Assembly: GCA_905182195.1 (NCBI GenBank)
Contig: CAJJAW010000002.1
Span: forward strand, 248,001-312,000
Direction: 5' to 3'
Source: Alphaproteobacteria bacterium UBA4588
Lineage (GTDB): Bacteria > Pseudomonadota > Alphaproteobacteria > Rhodobacterales > Rhodobacteraceae
DNA length: 64,000 bases
In this document: piece by piece, positions 1 to 9,071 of the stretch
How positions within the stretch are numbered: the first letter of the stretch is position 1
Layout of the letters: each line of letters begins with the position of its first letter
Made by a program: the position numbers and the translations under genes
The notes under the pieces: model-generated
Databases searched by the model: none
Told to the model about the DNA's origin: nothing
What the model saw: only the letters and a program-made list of their open reading frames with translations

Positions 1-149
<149 letters not shown>

Positions 150-1679
150 ATGCGCGGTCCACATAATATATTTCGTTTGATCCGCACGGGCGCCACACTG
201 GAGCGCACAGGCGCAATGAATGTTATTTTAGATGCCTATAATGCCCCTTGGGGTGTACGTCTCGGAGCAAAAGTTTTAGGCTGGCCATTCCAATGGCTTG
301 GCTACAAGGGCGATACCACCATGCCACCGGCAACCCGCGCGCTTACAGCCTTAGGACCTGCCTACATAAAGTTTGGGCAAATTTTGTCAACTCGGCCCGA
401 TGTGGTGGGCGAAGAGTTGGCCGTTCAGATGCGAGTGCTACAAGATAAGCTTCCCCCCTTCCCCATGGCGGACGCCAAACAGATGATTGAGGCTGAGCTT
501 GAACAGCCCTTGGAGGGACTTTTTAGCGAATTTAGTGAACCTGTTGCAGCAGCATCCATCGCACAAGTTCACCGTGGCAAGCTAATCTCTGATGGGTCTA
601 ATGTTGCAGTCAAAGTACTTCGCCCCGGAATTGAAAAAGCCTTTCGCCGCGACATAGATGCTTTTTACTTTGCAGCCAGAATGATTGAGACCTTAGCACC
701 CAGCGCCCGACGTCTGCGTCCTCTGGATGTGATCGCCCACTTCGAAGGCGTGGTAATGGGAGAGCTGGACTTGAGACTAGAAAGCAGTGCGGCTGGTGAA
801 TTCGCAGCCAACACTGAAGCCGACTTAGGATTCCAGTTGCCAAAGGTCAATTGGAACTTATCTGGCAAGAATGTAATGACAATGGACTGGGCCGAAGGCA
901 TCTCGGCTGGAGATAATGCCGCATTGGACGCTGCGGGCCATGACCGGAGAAAAATTGGCGAACGAATCTTACAACTATTTTTATCCCACGCACTGCGCGA
1001 TGGGTTTTTCCACGCTGATTTACATCAGGGGAATATTAAAGTCGCCGCTAATGGAGATGTGATTGCTTATGATTTTGGCATCATGGGGCGCATCGATGAA
1101 TACACTCGCCGGGTCTATGCCGAAATCCTCTTTGGCTTTATCCGCCGTGATTACAAGCGCGTGGCAGAGGTGCATTTTGAAGCTGGTTATGTTCCAGCTG
1201 ATAAAGATGTCGATGAATTTGCCCGTGCACTTCGGGCCGTAGGTGAGCCAATTTTCGGTATGGACGCCACCCAAATAAGTATGGGCAAAGTTTTAACATA
1301 TCTTTTTGACGTCACAGAGCAGTTTGGTATGGAGACTCGCACAGAACTAATTTTATTACAGCGCACCATGGTTGTAGTGGAGGGAGTAGCTCGCAGCTTG
1401 CACCCTCAGATCAATATTTGGGAAGTGGCCCATCCAATTGTGGAAGATTACATCAAACAAAGCATTGGGCCCAAGGCCCTGATGAAAGATCTGTTAAAAA
1501 CTGCACGTATATTGTCGCGCTTTGGTCCCAAACTTCCACAAATGGCAGAGGCAGCACTAATTAAAACATACAACACATCTCATAAAGGCCTTAAGCGTTC
1601 CTCTCACACAAAACGTTGGTTTTTTATGGCACTTGCCTTGGGCCTATCTGTCGGCTGGATCACAGCGCAGGTACTTTGA
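150..1679 (+). CDS. ubiB: UbiB, atypical ABC1/ADCK-type kinase for ubiquinone biosynthesis
   Basis: A 509-residue protein of normal UbiB length. The family KxGQ motif is seen as KFGQ near residues 74-77, the alanine-rich nucleotide loop as AAASIAQVHRG near 132-142, the catalytic-loop motif as HADLHQGN near 288-295, and the metal-binding DFG as YDFGIMGR near 306-313. The C-terminus carries a hydrophobic segment (residues about 490-508) that would anchor it in the inner membrane. UbiB proteins are ATPases that support ubiquinone synthesis, probably by extracting lipid intermediates from the membrane; they are not normal protein kinases. The ATG follows the ubiE stop with no gap, so translation is probably coupled. 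Confidence 0.96.
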   Translation: MRGPHNIFRLIRTGATLERTGAMNVILDAYNAPWGVRLGAKVLGWPFQWLGYKGDTTMPPATRALTALGPAYIKFGQILSTRPDVVGEELAVQMRVLQDKLPPFPMADAKQMIEAELEQPLEGLFSEFSEPVAAASIAQVHRGKLISDGSNVAVKVLRPGIEKAFRRDIDAFYFAARMIETLAPSARRLRPLDVIAHFEGVVMGELDLRLESSAAGEFAANTEADLGFQLPKVNWNLSGKNVMTMDWAEGISAGDNAALDAAGHDRRKIGERILQLFLSHALRDGFFHADLHQGNIKVAANGDVIAYDFGIMGRIDEYTRRVYAEILFGFIRRDYKRVAEVHFEAGYVPADKDVDEFARALRAVGEPIFGMDATQISMGKVLTYLFDVTEQFGMETRTELILLQRTMVVVEGVARSLHPQINIWEVAHPIVEDYIKQSIGPKALMKDLLKTARILSRFGPKLPQMAEAALIKTYNTSHKGLKRSSHTKRWFFMALALGLSVGWITAQVL

Positions 1680-1783
1680 GTTTTTAGTAATTTTGTATCA
1701 ATAACATAGATAGTAATTTGCCCACATCGGATGTATCAATTTGAAAGTGGATAATGTACTTAGTAGGCCTGAGAGGAATAAAA

Positions 1784-3127
1784 ATGAAACGTACCCTGTT
1801 TGGAACAGATGGAGTGCGCGGAACCGCGAATACTTATCCGATGACAGCAGAGACTGCGTTGCGGTTGGCGGCGGCCGCTGGGCGATATTTTAGGACAGAC
1901 AAAACGCAAGGTCATAAGGTCGTTATCGGGAAGGATACGCGGCGGTCTGGCTATATGATTGAAAGTGCATTGACTGCTGGGTTTTTGTCTACTGGAATGG
2001 ACGTAGTGCTTTTGGGCCCAATCCCCACACCAGCGGTTGGCATGCTTACACACTCAATGCGCGCTGATGTTGGCGTTATGGTTTCAGCCAGCCATAACCC
2101 ACATCATGATAATGGAATTAAGTTTTTTGGGCCTGATGGCTATAAGCTTTCAGACACGGCAGAAGCAGAAATTGAATCTCTATTTCACAGCGGTGTTGAT
2201 CTTTGCTTGCCTGATAATATTGGTCGCGCAAACCGTATTGAAAGCGCAACAGGGCGTTATGTTGAAGCGGTCAAAACTACTTTTCCCATAGGCCGGCGCT
2301 TAGACGGGATGAAAGTGGTTATTGACTGCGCCAACGGTGCGGCTTATCGAGCCGCCCCAGAAGTGCTTTGGGAATTAGGTGCAGAGGTTATCCCCATTGG
2401 GGTGGAACCTAATGGCTACAATATCAACAAGGCTGTAGGATCTACTGCTCCACAGGCAGCAGTAGCCTCAGTTTTGAAATACGGTGCAGATCTTGGTATT
2501 TGCCTAGACGGTGATGCTGATCGCGTCGCAATTGTTGATGAAAAAGGCCAGATTGCCGATGGTGATCAAGTTATGGGGCTGATTGCGGGACGTTGGGCAA
2601 AGTCTGGCAATTTACGTGGTGGCGCTTTGGTTACCACAGTCATGTCAAATCTTGGTTTAGAGCAGTGGCTGGAGGGCCAAGGCATTGGCATGCATCGTAC
2701 AGACGTAGGTGATCGTTACGTAGTAGATGCAATGCGCCAAGGCGGATTTAATCTTGGGGGTGAGCAATCTGGCCATATCGTCATGAGCGATTACGCCACA
2801 ACAGGAGATGGCCTGCTCGCAGGACTTCAGTTTTTAGCTGCTATGGTTGAAACTAATAAAACAGCAAGTGATTTGGCCAAGGTCTTCACGCCCTGTCCAC
2901 AAGTTTTAAAGAATATCAGATTTGTACCAGGTAAATCACCACTTGAACAAACCAAAGTGCAGGCCGTGGTCAAAAACGCTGAAGCCTCTTTGATCGGCAA
3001 AGGCCGGTTACTTATTCGCAAATCAGGCACTGAACCACTAATCCGTATCATGGTTGAAACCCAAGATGAGGTTTTGCTAATGCAAGTTGCCGAGGATGTA
3101 TCGCAGGCGGTGCGTAACGCGATATAA
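1784..3127 (+). CDS. glmM: GlmM, phosphoglucosamine mutase
   Basis: Converts glucosamine-6-phosphate to glucosamine-1-phosphate, the step leading to UDP-GlcNAc for peptidoglycan and lipopolysaccharide. The 447-residue protein starts [13 protein letters not shown]. The active-site phosphoserine loop is [12 protein letters not shown] (about residues 98-109), the magnesium loop is DGDADR (about 241-246), and the phosphate-binding tail loop is [10 protein letters not shown] near residue 412. I chose ATG 1784 over the in-frame ATG at 1754 because GAGAGGAA sits just upstream of 1784 and the family starts there. About 100 bases separate it from ubiB, so it probably has its own promoter. Confidence 0.96.
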   Translation: MKRTLFGTDGVRGTANTYPMTAETALRLAAAAGRYFRTDKTQGHKVVIGKDTRRSGYMIESALTAGFLSTGMDVVLLGPIPTPAVGMLTHSMRADVGVMVSASHNPHHDNGIKFFGPDGYKLSDTAEAEIESLFHSGVDLCLPDNIGRANRIESATGRYVEAVKTTFPIGRRLDGMKVVIDCANGAAYRAAPEVLWELGAEVIPIGVEPNGYNINKAVGSTAPQAAVASVLKYGADLGICLDGDADRVAIVDEKGQIADGDQVMGLIAGRWAKSGNLRGGALVTTVMSNLGLEQWLEGQGIGMHRTDVGDRYVVDAMRQGGFNLGGEQSGHIVMSDYATTGDGLLAGLQFLAAMVETNKTASDLAKVFTPCPQVLKNIRFVPGKSPLEQTKVQAVVKNAEASLIGKGRLLIRKSGTEPLIRIMVETQDEVLLMQVAEDVSQAVRNAI

Positions 3128-3146
3128 AACCACCATTTACGCTTCA

Positions 3147-3275
3147 TTAAACCACCCAGCCACGTTTAAAATCATTCTGATAACTGTTTGATTTATGCTT
3201 ATCTGGGATGTAATCTTGCAAAGGCTTGCGAACAAAGTCAACCAGCAGTCCTAAGCCTTCGCGCCCCTTAGCATT
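3147..3275 (-). other. Open fragment with coding-like sequence, no start codon
   Basis: On the minus strand a stretch of 42 codons runs from an in-frame TGA (3276-3278) to a TAA at 3147-3149. It reads like a protein C-terminus (it contains LLVDFVRKPLQDYIPDK and ends FKRGWVV) but has no ATG or GTG, and the only TTG lies well inside it. It may be the tail of a decayed gene or chance. I recognise no family. The rest of the 3128-3400 gap holds only the promoter for the small lipoprotein. Confidence 0.2.
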
Positions 3276-3342
3276 TCAATCGCTTATTGAGGCGTTATAT
3301 CCAGTTGGGTTGAATTTTATCAGAACATGCTGGGGAGTTGCT

Positions 3343-3372
3343 TTGATTTTATATAACCGCTATTGATATAAT
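3343..3372 (+). promoter_or_regulatory. Predicted sigma70-type promoter of the small lipoprotein gene
   Basis: TTGATT at 3343-3348 and a perfect TATAAT at 3367-3372 are separated by 18 bases, and the start codon lies 28 bases after the -10 box. This is the best-matching housekeeping promoter I see in the window. Confidence 0.6.
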
Positions 3373-3400
3373 ACGTAGAAAAAATAAATGGATACGAACA

Positions 3401-3520
3401 ATGCGGAAACTTGGAACTCTTCTTCTAATCTGTAGCACACTTGCTATTTCAGCGTGTGCCTCACCAAATGCAATGGTAGAACCAGCAGTTGCATCAGAGA
3501 CTAAAATGAACAAACTCTAA
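3401..3520 (+). CDS. Very small predicted lipoprotein (39 aa)
   Basis: ATG at 3401 opens a 39-residue frame ending with TAA at 3518-3520. The start is MRKLGTLLLICS, followed by a hydrophobic run and a lipobox (LAISAC), so Cys19 would be lipidated and only about 21 residues would remain in the mature protein. A good promoter lies just upstream and an intrinsic-terminator-like hairpin starts 9 bases after the stop, so this looks like a complete monocistronic gene. The ribosome-binding site is weak (GGA about 8 bases upstream). It does not match entericidin or another small lipoprotein family that I can name. Function unknown. Confidence 0.6.
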   Translation: MRKLGTLLLICSTLAISACASPNAMVEPAVASETKMNKL

Positions 3521-3528
3521 TATATTAT

Positions 3529-3554
3529 AAAATATTGTTTCAAAACAATATTTT
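3529..3554 (+). terminator. Intrinsic terminator after the small lipoprotein gene
   Basis: A perfect 12-bp inverted repeat (AAAATATTGTTT / AAACAATATTTT) with a 2-base centre begins 9 bases after the stop codon and runs into a T-run. It is AT-rich, but position and U-tract support termination. Confidence 0.55.
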
Positions 3555-3560
3555 TAAATA

Positions 3561-3594
3561 AATAACCTAGGCTTTTCTAAAAGCCCGGGTTATT
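3561..3594. terminator. Bidirectional terminator between the lipoprotein gene and secA
   Basis: AATAACCTAGGCTTTT (3561-3576) pairs with AAAAGCCCGGGTTATT (3579-3594) over 16 positions, with one A-C mismatch and one G-U pair. T-rich sequence follows on both strands, so it could end the lipoprotein transcript and the oppositely oriented secA transcript. Confidence 0.65.
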
Positions 3595-3602
3595 TATTCT
3601 TT

Positions 3603-3621
3603 AGGTTATTTTCAATAACCT
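3603..3621. repeat. Third hairpin in the stack, sharing arms with the preceding one
   Basis: AGGTTATT, TTC, AATAACCT form a perfect 8-bp stem with a 3-base loop. Its arms repeat the outer arms of the 3561-3594 hairpin, so the two structures could exchange strands. It lies about 55 bases downstream of the secA stop and may be part of the secA terminator. Confidence 0.5.
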
Positions 3622-3677
3622 GAGCGCCTTTATCAATTAGGTTAATCAAAGCGACTTAATTTTTTGACGACAGCGCC

Positions 3678-6350
3678 TCAAAGCCTCCCATGGCAGTGCT
3701 TGAACTTCTTACCCGATCCACAAGGGCAGCTTTCGTTACGCCCAGGATTACCCCAAGTGGTGCGGTCTTTTTCATCAAATACACTGGATGCGCCAACTGT
3801 CTTTACTTCCTGTTGTGGGGCAACTTGCGAACGCAATTGTTGCTCCATCAATGCTTGTTGTTCTTCCGCTGATCGCATGCGTACATGCCCAAGCACCTGG
3901 GTTACCCCCTCGCGCAAACCATCTAATAGACTTTGGAACAATTGAAAGGCTTCAGACTTATACTCATTCAACGGATCACGTTGGGCATAGCTTCTAAATC
4001 CAACAACAGAGCGTAAGTGCTCCAAGGTCAGCAGGTGCTCACGCCATTTTCTATCAATAGTTTCAAGCAGAACTTGTTTTTCGATCATCCGCATAGTCTC
4101 AGGCCCAAAATCAACAGCTTTCTTCGCCATAAATTCGTCACTGAAATCTTCCAGCTTTTCGCGGATTGCGTCATCATCAACACCTTCTGCAGCAGCCCAT
4201 TCAACCACTAAAGCTTGAAACCCCAAATCCTCAACAACTGCAGCTTGCAGGCCCTCAGTATCCCACTGATCCGAATAAGACTTCGGTGGCATAAATTGGG
4301 TCACCAAATCATAAATAACCTGATGGCGCATATCCTGTGTTATTTCAGCCAAATCTTCTGCTTCCATGATTTCACGGCGCTGACCAAAAATTACTTTTCT
4401 TTGGTCATTCATCACATCATCAAACTTTAATAACTGCTTGCGGATATCAAAATTTCGGCCCTCTACCTTGGCTTGCGCACGCTCCAGGGATTTATTGACC
4501 CAAGAGTGCACAATCGCCTCACCTTCCTTCATGCCCAAAGTATTTAGAACTTTTTCTAAACGCTCTGAGCCAAAGATCCGCATCAAATCATCGTCAAGCG
4601 ACAGGAAGAACGAACTGCGCCCTGGGTCCCCTTGCCGGCCTGAACGGCCACGTAACTGATTATCAATACGCCGCGACTCGTGCCGCTCTGTCGCCAAAAC
4701 ATATAACCCACCAGCCGCTATCACCGCATGTTCATTGCTGATATGCTCTATCTCAATTCGCCTGCGAATTTCGTCAGGGTTGGTACTTGGGTCAGCGGTA
4801 ATCGCTTCCATGATTGTAAATTCGACATTGCCACCCAGCTTTATGTCAGTCCCACGACCCGCCATATTAGTTGCTATCGTCACCGCACCAAGTTTGCCCG
4901 CATCAGCCACTATTTGTGCTTCTTGCTCATGTTGACGTGCGTTCAAAACATTGTGGATCACGCCTGATTCAGTCAACAGACTAGAAAGAAATTCAGATTT
5001 CTCAATCGAGGTTGTACCTACCAAAACGGGCTGATTTCGACTGTTTGCAACTTTGATCGCCTCGACCACCGCTGTGTGTTTTTCTGCCGCTGTGCGGTAA
5101 ACTTGATCATCTTCATCTACACGTGATACCGGTTGATTGGTTGGAATCTCCACAACACCCAGACCATAAATTTCAGAAAATTCATCTGCCTCAGTCAAAG
5201 CAGTACCAGTCATGCCGCCTAATTTATCATAAAGGCGGAAATAGTTTTGAAATGTTACAGAGGCCAGTGTCACGTTTTCTGGCTGTATTTGGCACCCTTC
5301 TTTGGCCTCAATCGCTTGATGCAAACCATCTGACAAGCGGCGACCTGCCATCATTCGGCCTGTAAATTCATCAATCAGTACAACTTCATTGTCACGCACG
5401 ATATAGTCCTTATCACGGGCAAACAATTTATGAGCCCTAAGGCCTTGGTTTACGTGATGCACGATTGTTGTGCTTTCAGGGTCGTAGAGAGACTGACCCT
5501 CTGGTAAAATCCCTTTTTCGCTCAAAATCCCTTCAAGCCAGTCATTACCCTCATCAGAAAAAGTCACATTTTTGGTTTTTTCGTCGAGTGTATAATGGCT
5601 GCCCTTTACGTCTGGTATCAATAAATCAATAGTCTGGTAAAGCTCAGAGCGGTCTTGCGCTGGGCCAGAAATAATCAACGGTGTTCGCGCTTCATCGATC
5701 AGAATCGAATCTACCTCATCCACAACAGCAAAGTTGTGAACCCTTTGATGCATTTGGCTCAACTCAGATTTCATATTATCCCGTAGGTAATCAAAACCAA
5801 GCTCGTTGTTTGTGGCATAGGTCACATCACAGGCATAAGCAGCTGCTTTTTCTTCGTCCAGCTGCTGCGGATACACGACGCCAGTGGTCAGCCCCAGAGC
5901 ACCATACACTTTTGACATCCAATCTGCGTCACGGCGCGCGAGATAATCATTAACCGTTACAATATGGACACCTTTGCCAGTCAGCGCGTTTAAATAGGCT
6001 GGGAAGGTAGCAACCAAAGTTTTCCCTTCCCCTGTTTTCATCTCAGCAATATTGCCCTGATGCAAAAAAATTCCACCCATGAGCTGCACATCAAAGGCTC
6101 TAAGGCCCAATGCGCGCTTGGCGGCTTCCCGGCAATTGGCGAAGGCTTCAGGCAACAGGCTTTCTAAGGTCTCACCAGCCTTGGCACGATCTCCAAGATC
6201 CTTAGTTTTTATGATCAGCCCTTCATCACTTAAGGTTTCAAATTCTACCTCAAGCGCATTAATTTGATCGACAACAGGTCGAGTGGCTTTGATCTTACGA
6301 TCATTTGGTGTGCCAAAAACTTTTTTGGCAAATGTTCCTAAACCCAGCAT
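3678..6350 (-). CDS. secA: SecA, preprotein translocase ATPase
   Basis: The motor that pushes unfolded preproteins through the SecYEG channel. At 890 residues it has normal alphaproteobacterial length. Walker A is seen as MKTGEGKT (about 104-111), followed by the [14 protein letters not shown] region (about 208-221) and the second helicase domain with [14 protein letters not shown] and [11 protein letters not shown]. The C-terminal SEC-C zinc motif [16 protein letters not shown], which binds zinc and SecB, is intact. It is divergent from the ppiC-argJ-mutT operon. ATG at 6348-6350 is the family start ([13 protein letters not shown]). Confidence 0.98.
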   Translation of the reverse strand: MLGLGTFAKKVFGTPNDRKIKATRPVVDQINALEVEFETLSDEGLIIKTKDLGDRAKAGETLESLLPEAFANCREAAKRALGLRAFDVQLMGGIFLHQGNIAEMKTGEGKTLVATFPAYLNALTGKGVHIVTVNDYLARRDADWMSKVYGALGLTTGVVYPQQLDEEKAAAYACDVTYATNNELGFDYLRDNMKSELSQMHQRVHNFAVVDEVDSILIDEARTPLIISGPAQDRSELYQTIDLLIPDVKGSHYTLDEKTKNVTFSDEGNDWLEGILSEKGILPEGQSLYDPESTTIVHHVNQGLRAHKLFARDKDYIVRDNEVVLIDEFTGRMMAGRRLSDGLHQAIEAKEGCQIQPENVTLASVTFQNYFRLYDKLGGMTGTALTEADEFSEIYGLGVVEIPTNQPVSRVDEDDQVYRTAAEKHTAVVEAIKVANSRNQPVLVGTTSIEKSEFLSSLLTESGVIHNVLNARQHEQEAQIVADAGKLGAVTIATNMAGRGTDIKLGGNVEFTIMEAITADPSTNPDEIRRRIEIEHISNEHAVIAAGGLYVLATERHESRRIDNQLRGRSGRQGDPGRSSFFLSLDDDLMRIFGSERLEKVLNTLGMKEGEAIVHSWVNKSLERAQAKVEGRNFDIRKQLLKFDDVMNDQRKVIFGQRREIMEAEDLAEITQDMRHQVIYDLVTQFMPPKSYSDQWDTEGLQAAVVEDLGFQALVVEWAAAEGVDDDAIREKLEDFSDEFMAKKAVDFGPETMRMIEKQVLLETIDRKWREHLLTLEHLRSVVGFRSYAQRDPLNEYKSEAFQLFQSLLDGLREGVTQVLGHVRMRSAEEQQALMEQQLRSQVAPQQEVKTVGASSVFDEKDRTTWGNPGRNESCPCGSGKKFKHCHGRL

Positions 6351-6391
6351 ATTCGCTCCGCATGGTTATTCAAATCATATGAGAGATCTGC

Positions 6392-6419
6392 TTGCCCACT
6401 GCGCCACCTCAGCTTATTA
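6392..6419 (+). promoter_or_regulatory. Possible promoter of the ppiC-argJ-mutT operon
   Basis: TTGCCC (6392-6397) and TTATTA (6414-6419) are separated by 16 bases, about 120 bases before the ppiC start. A GC-rich hairpin (CGCGGG 6505-6510, CCCGCG 6517-6522) lies in the leader just before the ribosome-binding site. The match is moderate only. Confidence 0.3.
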
Positions 6420-6539
6420 AAAGTGAAAGGCGTATACACCGAACTCGCTAGGCCCCTCATGGCCGCCTAATCGATGTATGGGCCCTGCATTACAGTGTCA
6501 ACGGCGCGGGCTATTCCCCGCGTAGCAAAGGATGAAACA

Positions 6540-7382
6540 ATGGTAAAATCACACTCTATTTTGCATGGGGTAGCGTTCGCGATAATATTTTCATCTTCGC
6601 TAGCCGCCGAGGAGGTAAAGCTCAGCACAGTGGTTGCCACGGTTGCTGGCACAGAAATTACCATAGCGCACATGCTTGACGTGAAGCGCCAGCTACCAGA
6701 GCAGTATGAGTCTCTTGAGGACAGTGTATTGTTCAACGGCATTATAGATCAATTACTGCAACAAGAGCTGTTGGCCAGTTCAATAACTGAAGATCCTAGC
6801 TGGTTGGCCATTGCCATGCAGAACCAGCGCCGCAACCTTCTGTCCTCCGTTGTAATCAACGATCTTCGCGCCAATTCCGTTACAGAAGATATCTTAAAAA
6901 ACACATATGCCGCTAAATATCCAGCTGGCGCAGGCGAACAGGAATATAAAGCTTCTCATATTTTAGTTGAAACAGAACAAAGAGCAAAAGATCTCCTGGC
7001 GTTGCTAGATGGCGGCACCGATTTTGGCGGCTTAGCGATTGAACATTCCACTGGTCCCTCAGCTCCAAGCGGCGGGGATCTAGGCTGGTTTGGTAAGGGC
7101 CAAATGGTTGCACCTTTTGAATCCGCTGTTACGGGTATGGAAGCGGGCACATACACTGGCCCTGTGAAAACGCAGTTTGGCTATCATTTAATTTTTTTAA
7201 ACGACCGTCGCGAAACATCTCCGCCATCCTTTGAAGATGTACGTGGAGAAATTGAAGTTGAAATTCAAAATGCAGCTGTTGAAGCACATCTACGTGGGTT
7301 AATGGCAAATGCTGATGTTTTGATGCCCACTGAGGAAATTGATCCGTCTATCCTGTCAATATTAGATTTTACTTCCGAATGA
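6540..7382 (+). CDS. Periplasmic parvulin-type peptidyl-prolyl isomerase
   Basis: A 280-residue protein with an N-terminal signal peptide (hydrophobic run HGVAFAIIFSSS, likely cleavage after SLAA), an alpha-helical chaperone-like section and a parvulin domain from about residue 135 to 245. Rotamase motifs are ASHILVE, SGGDLGWFGKGQM and FGYHLIFL. It resembles PrsA/SurA-type folding catalysts for exported proteins, consistent with its place opposite secA. I chose ATG 6540 because AAAGGA lies about 8 bases upstream and the signal peptide starts there; an upstream in-frame start at 6474 would bury the signal. It overlaps argJ by 4 bases (ATGA). Confidence 0.88.
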   Translation: MVKSHSILHGVAFAIIFSSSLAAEEVKLSTVVATVAGTEITIAHMLDVKRQLPEQYESLEDSVLFNGIIDQLLQQELLASSITEDPSWLAIAMQNQRRNLLSSVVINDLRANSVTEDILKNTYAAKYPAGAGEQEYKASHILVETEQRAKDLLALLDGGTDFGGLAIEHSTGPSAPSGGDLGWFGKGQMVAPFESAVTGMEAGTYTGPVKTQFGYHLIFLNDRRETSPPSFEDVRGEIEVEIQNAAVEAHLRGLMANADVLMPTEEIDPSILSILDFTSE

Positions 7383-8596
7383 TAAAAAAGTCGCCTCTAG
7401 CCCCTAATTCCTTTCCTAAACTTCCAATCATTGACGGAGTGCGATTTGCAACGGCCGCAACAGGTGTAAAATATCGTGACCGCACAGATGTTATGCTTGC
7501 GTCGATTGCCGCAGGCTCAACCGTTGCGGGGGTGTTCACTCGGTCCGCCACTCGCGCTGCCTGTGTGCTGGACTGCCAATCCAAGATTGGAGGAGATACG
7601 TCACGCGGCGCTGCGATCTTAGTCAACTCAGGCAATGCTAATGCTTTTACCGGCGTAGCGGGTCAAGAATCGGTTAGTCGAATCTGTGCCGCTGTTGCAG
7701 AAGGTCTTGGCTTACCAGTCAGTGCTGTCTTCACATCTTCAACTGGCGTCATTGGCGAGGTTCTACCCGACCATAAAATCACAAAATGTATCGGTAGTTT
7801 GACCAGGTCTATGCATAGCAACGCAATTGAGGATGCGGCAAATGCCATTATGACTACTGACACTTTCACAAAAGGATCTACCGCGTCAGTGGAGGTCTCT
7901 GGTAAAACCGTGAAGATTAGTGGGATCGCCAAAGGTTCTGGAATGATTGCTCCAGATATGGCAACAATGTTGGTTTATATTTTTACAGATGCCAAAATTA
8001 TACAATCAGAACTGCAGACCCTACTCACAGATTTAACCGATAGCAGCTTCAACTGCATCACAGTTGATAGCGACACCTCAACTTCTGACGCCGTGATCTG
8101 TGCCGCAACAGGTACTTCTGGTGTGGACGTTACTAGAAATGAAAGTTTTAAAAAGGCGCTGGGGCATGTGATGCTGGATTTAGCCCATCAAGTAGTCAAA
8201 GATGGAGAAGGCGCAACAAAATTTGTTGCAGTGGAGGTCACAGGTGCAGCCTCAGACGGTGACGCGCGCAAAATTGCAATGTCGATTGCCAACTCACCCT
8301 TAGTAAAAACAGCAGTCGCTGGTGAAGATCCAAATTGGGGTCGGATCGTAATGGCCGTTGGAAAGTCTGGAGCGACAGCGAATCGTGATCGCCTTTCAAT
8401 CTGGTTTGGGCCACATTTGGTGGCTGAAAAGGGTTGGGTTTCTAAAAGCTATAACGAAAAAACCGGCGCCACTTATATGAAACAAAACAACTTAATTATT
8501 CGCGTGGACCTAGGGTTAGGTAATGCCACCACCACAGTTTGGACCTGCGACTTGACCCATCAGTATATTGAAATAAACGCGGATTACCGCTCATGA
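7379..8596 (+). CDS. argJ: ArgJ, glutamate N-acetyltransferase / ornithine acetyltransferase
   Basis: Transfers acetyl between N-acetylornithine and glutamate in the cyclic arginine pathway. The 405-residue precursor contains the self-cleavage site KGSGMIAPDMATML; Thr196 in ATML becomes the N-terminal nucleophile of the beta chain. The oxyanion-hole region is seen as STGVIGE (about 121-127). The start overlaps the ppiC stop by 4 bases and its own stop overlaps the mutT start by 4 bases, so the three genes form one translationally coupled operon. argG is encoded elsewhere in this window. Confidence 0.96.
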   Translation: MIKKSPLAPNSFPKLPIIDGVRFATAATGVKYRDRTDVMLASIAAGSTVAGVFTRSATRAACVLDCQSKIGGDTSRGAAILVNSGNANAFTGVAGQESVSRICAAVAEGLGLPVSAVFTSSTGVIGEVLPDHKITKCIGSLTRSMHSNAIEDAANAIMTTDTFTKGSTASVEVSGKTVKISGIAKGSGMIAPDMATMLVYIFTDAKIIQSELQTLLTDLTDSSFNCITVDSDTSTSDAVICAATGTSGVDVTRNESFKKALGHVMLDLAHQVVKDGEGATKFVAVEVTGAASDGDARKIAMSIANSPLVKTAVAGEDPNWGRIVMAVGKSGATANRDRLSIWFGPHLVAEKGWVSKSYNEKTGATYMKQNNLIIRVDLGLGNATTTVWTCDLTHQYIEINADYRS

Positions 8597-8991
8597 AAAC
8601 TATACTGGTCTCAGCTGTTGCCCTAATTGACCAAGATGGTCGCGTGCTATTGGCACAACGGCCTAAAGGCAAATCAATGGCCGGCCTCTGGGAATTTCCC
8701 GGCGGCAAGGTTGAAACAGATGAAACTCCAGAAGCAGCTCTAATCCGGGAACTTCAAGAAGAGTTGGGAATTAATACTTGGAAAAGTTGCCTTGCGCCGC
8801 TGACCTTCGCAAGCCACGCCTATGATGGCTTTCACTTGTTGATGCCACTATTTGCATGCCGAAAATGGGAGGGTGTCCCACTTCCACGCGAGAACCAAAC
8901 CCTTAAATGGGTCAGAAAGCAGGACCTGCGAGCATATGAAATGCCTGCTGCAGATGTCCCACTCATCCCAATATTATATGATTGGCTATAA
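8593..8991 (+). CDS. mutT: MutT, 8-oxo-dGTP diphosphatase (Nudix)
   Basis: Hydrolyses oxidised dGTP to keep it out of DNA. This 132-residue protein has a complete Nudix box at residues 38-60 (G-X5-E-X7-REL-X-EE-X-GI: Gly38, Glu44, Arg52, Glu53, Glu56, Glu57, Gly59). The preceding GLWEFPGGK and the leading VSAVALID strand are typical of MutT. It is the last gene of the ppiC-argJ-mutT operon and is followed by a shared terminator. Confidence 0.93.
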   Translation: MKTILVSAVALIDQDGRVLLAQRPKGKSMAGLWEFPGGKVETDETPEAALIRELQEELGINTWKSCLAPLTFASHAYDGFHLLMPLFACRKWEGVPLPRENQTLKWVRKQDLRAYEMPAADVPLIPILYDWL

Positions 8992-9024
8992 GCGGTAAAC
9001 AAGTGTCACTGTAATAAAGAGGGT

Positions 9025-9055
9025 AAAAATGGCGCCTAATTATGACGTCATTTTT
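9025..9055. terminator. Bidirectional terminator between mutT and infB
   Basis: AAAAATGGCG (9025-9034) pairs with CGTCATTTTT (9046-9055) with one G-T pair and an 11-base loop. The A-run and T-run on the two sides let it act for both converging transcripts. Confidence 0.6.
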
Positions 9056-9071
9056 ATTATAAATAACAGGC

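Noticed and set aside
6390-6413. tRNA-like 5' sequence on the minus strand (GCTGAGGTGGCGCAGTGG)
   Set aside because: It resembles the start of a leucine-type tRNA but no anticodon arm or T arm follows before the secA start; no cloverleaf can be built.
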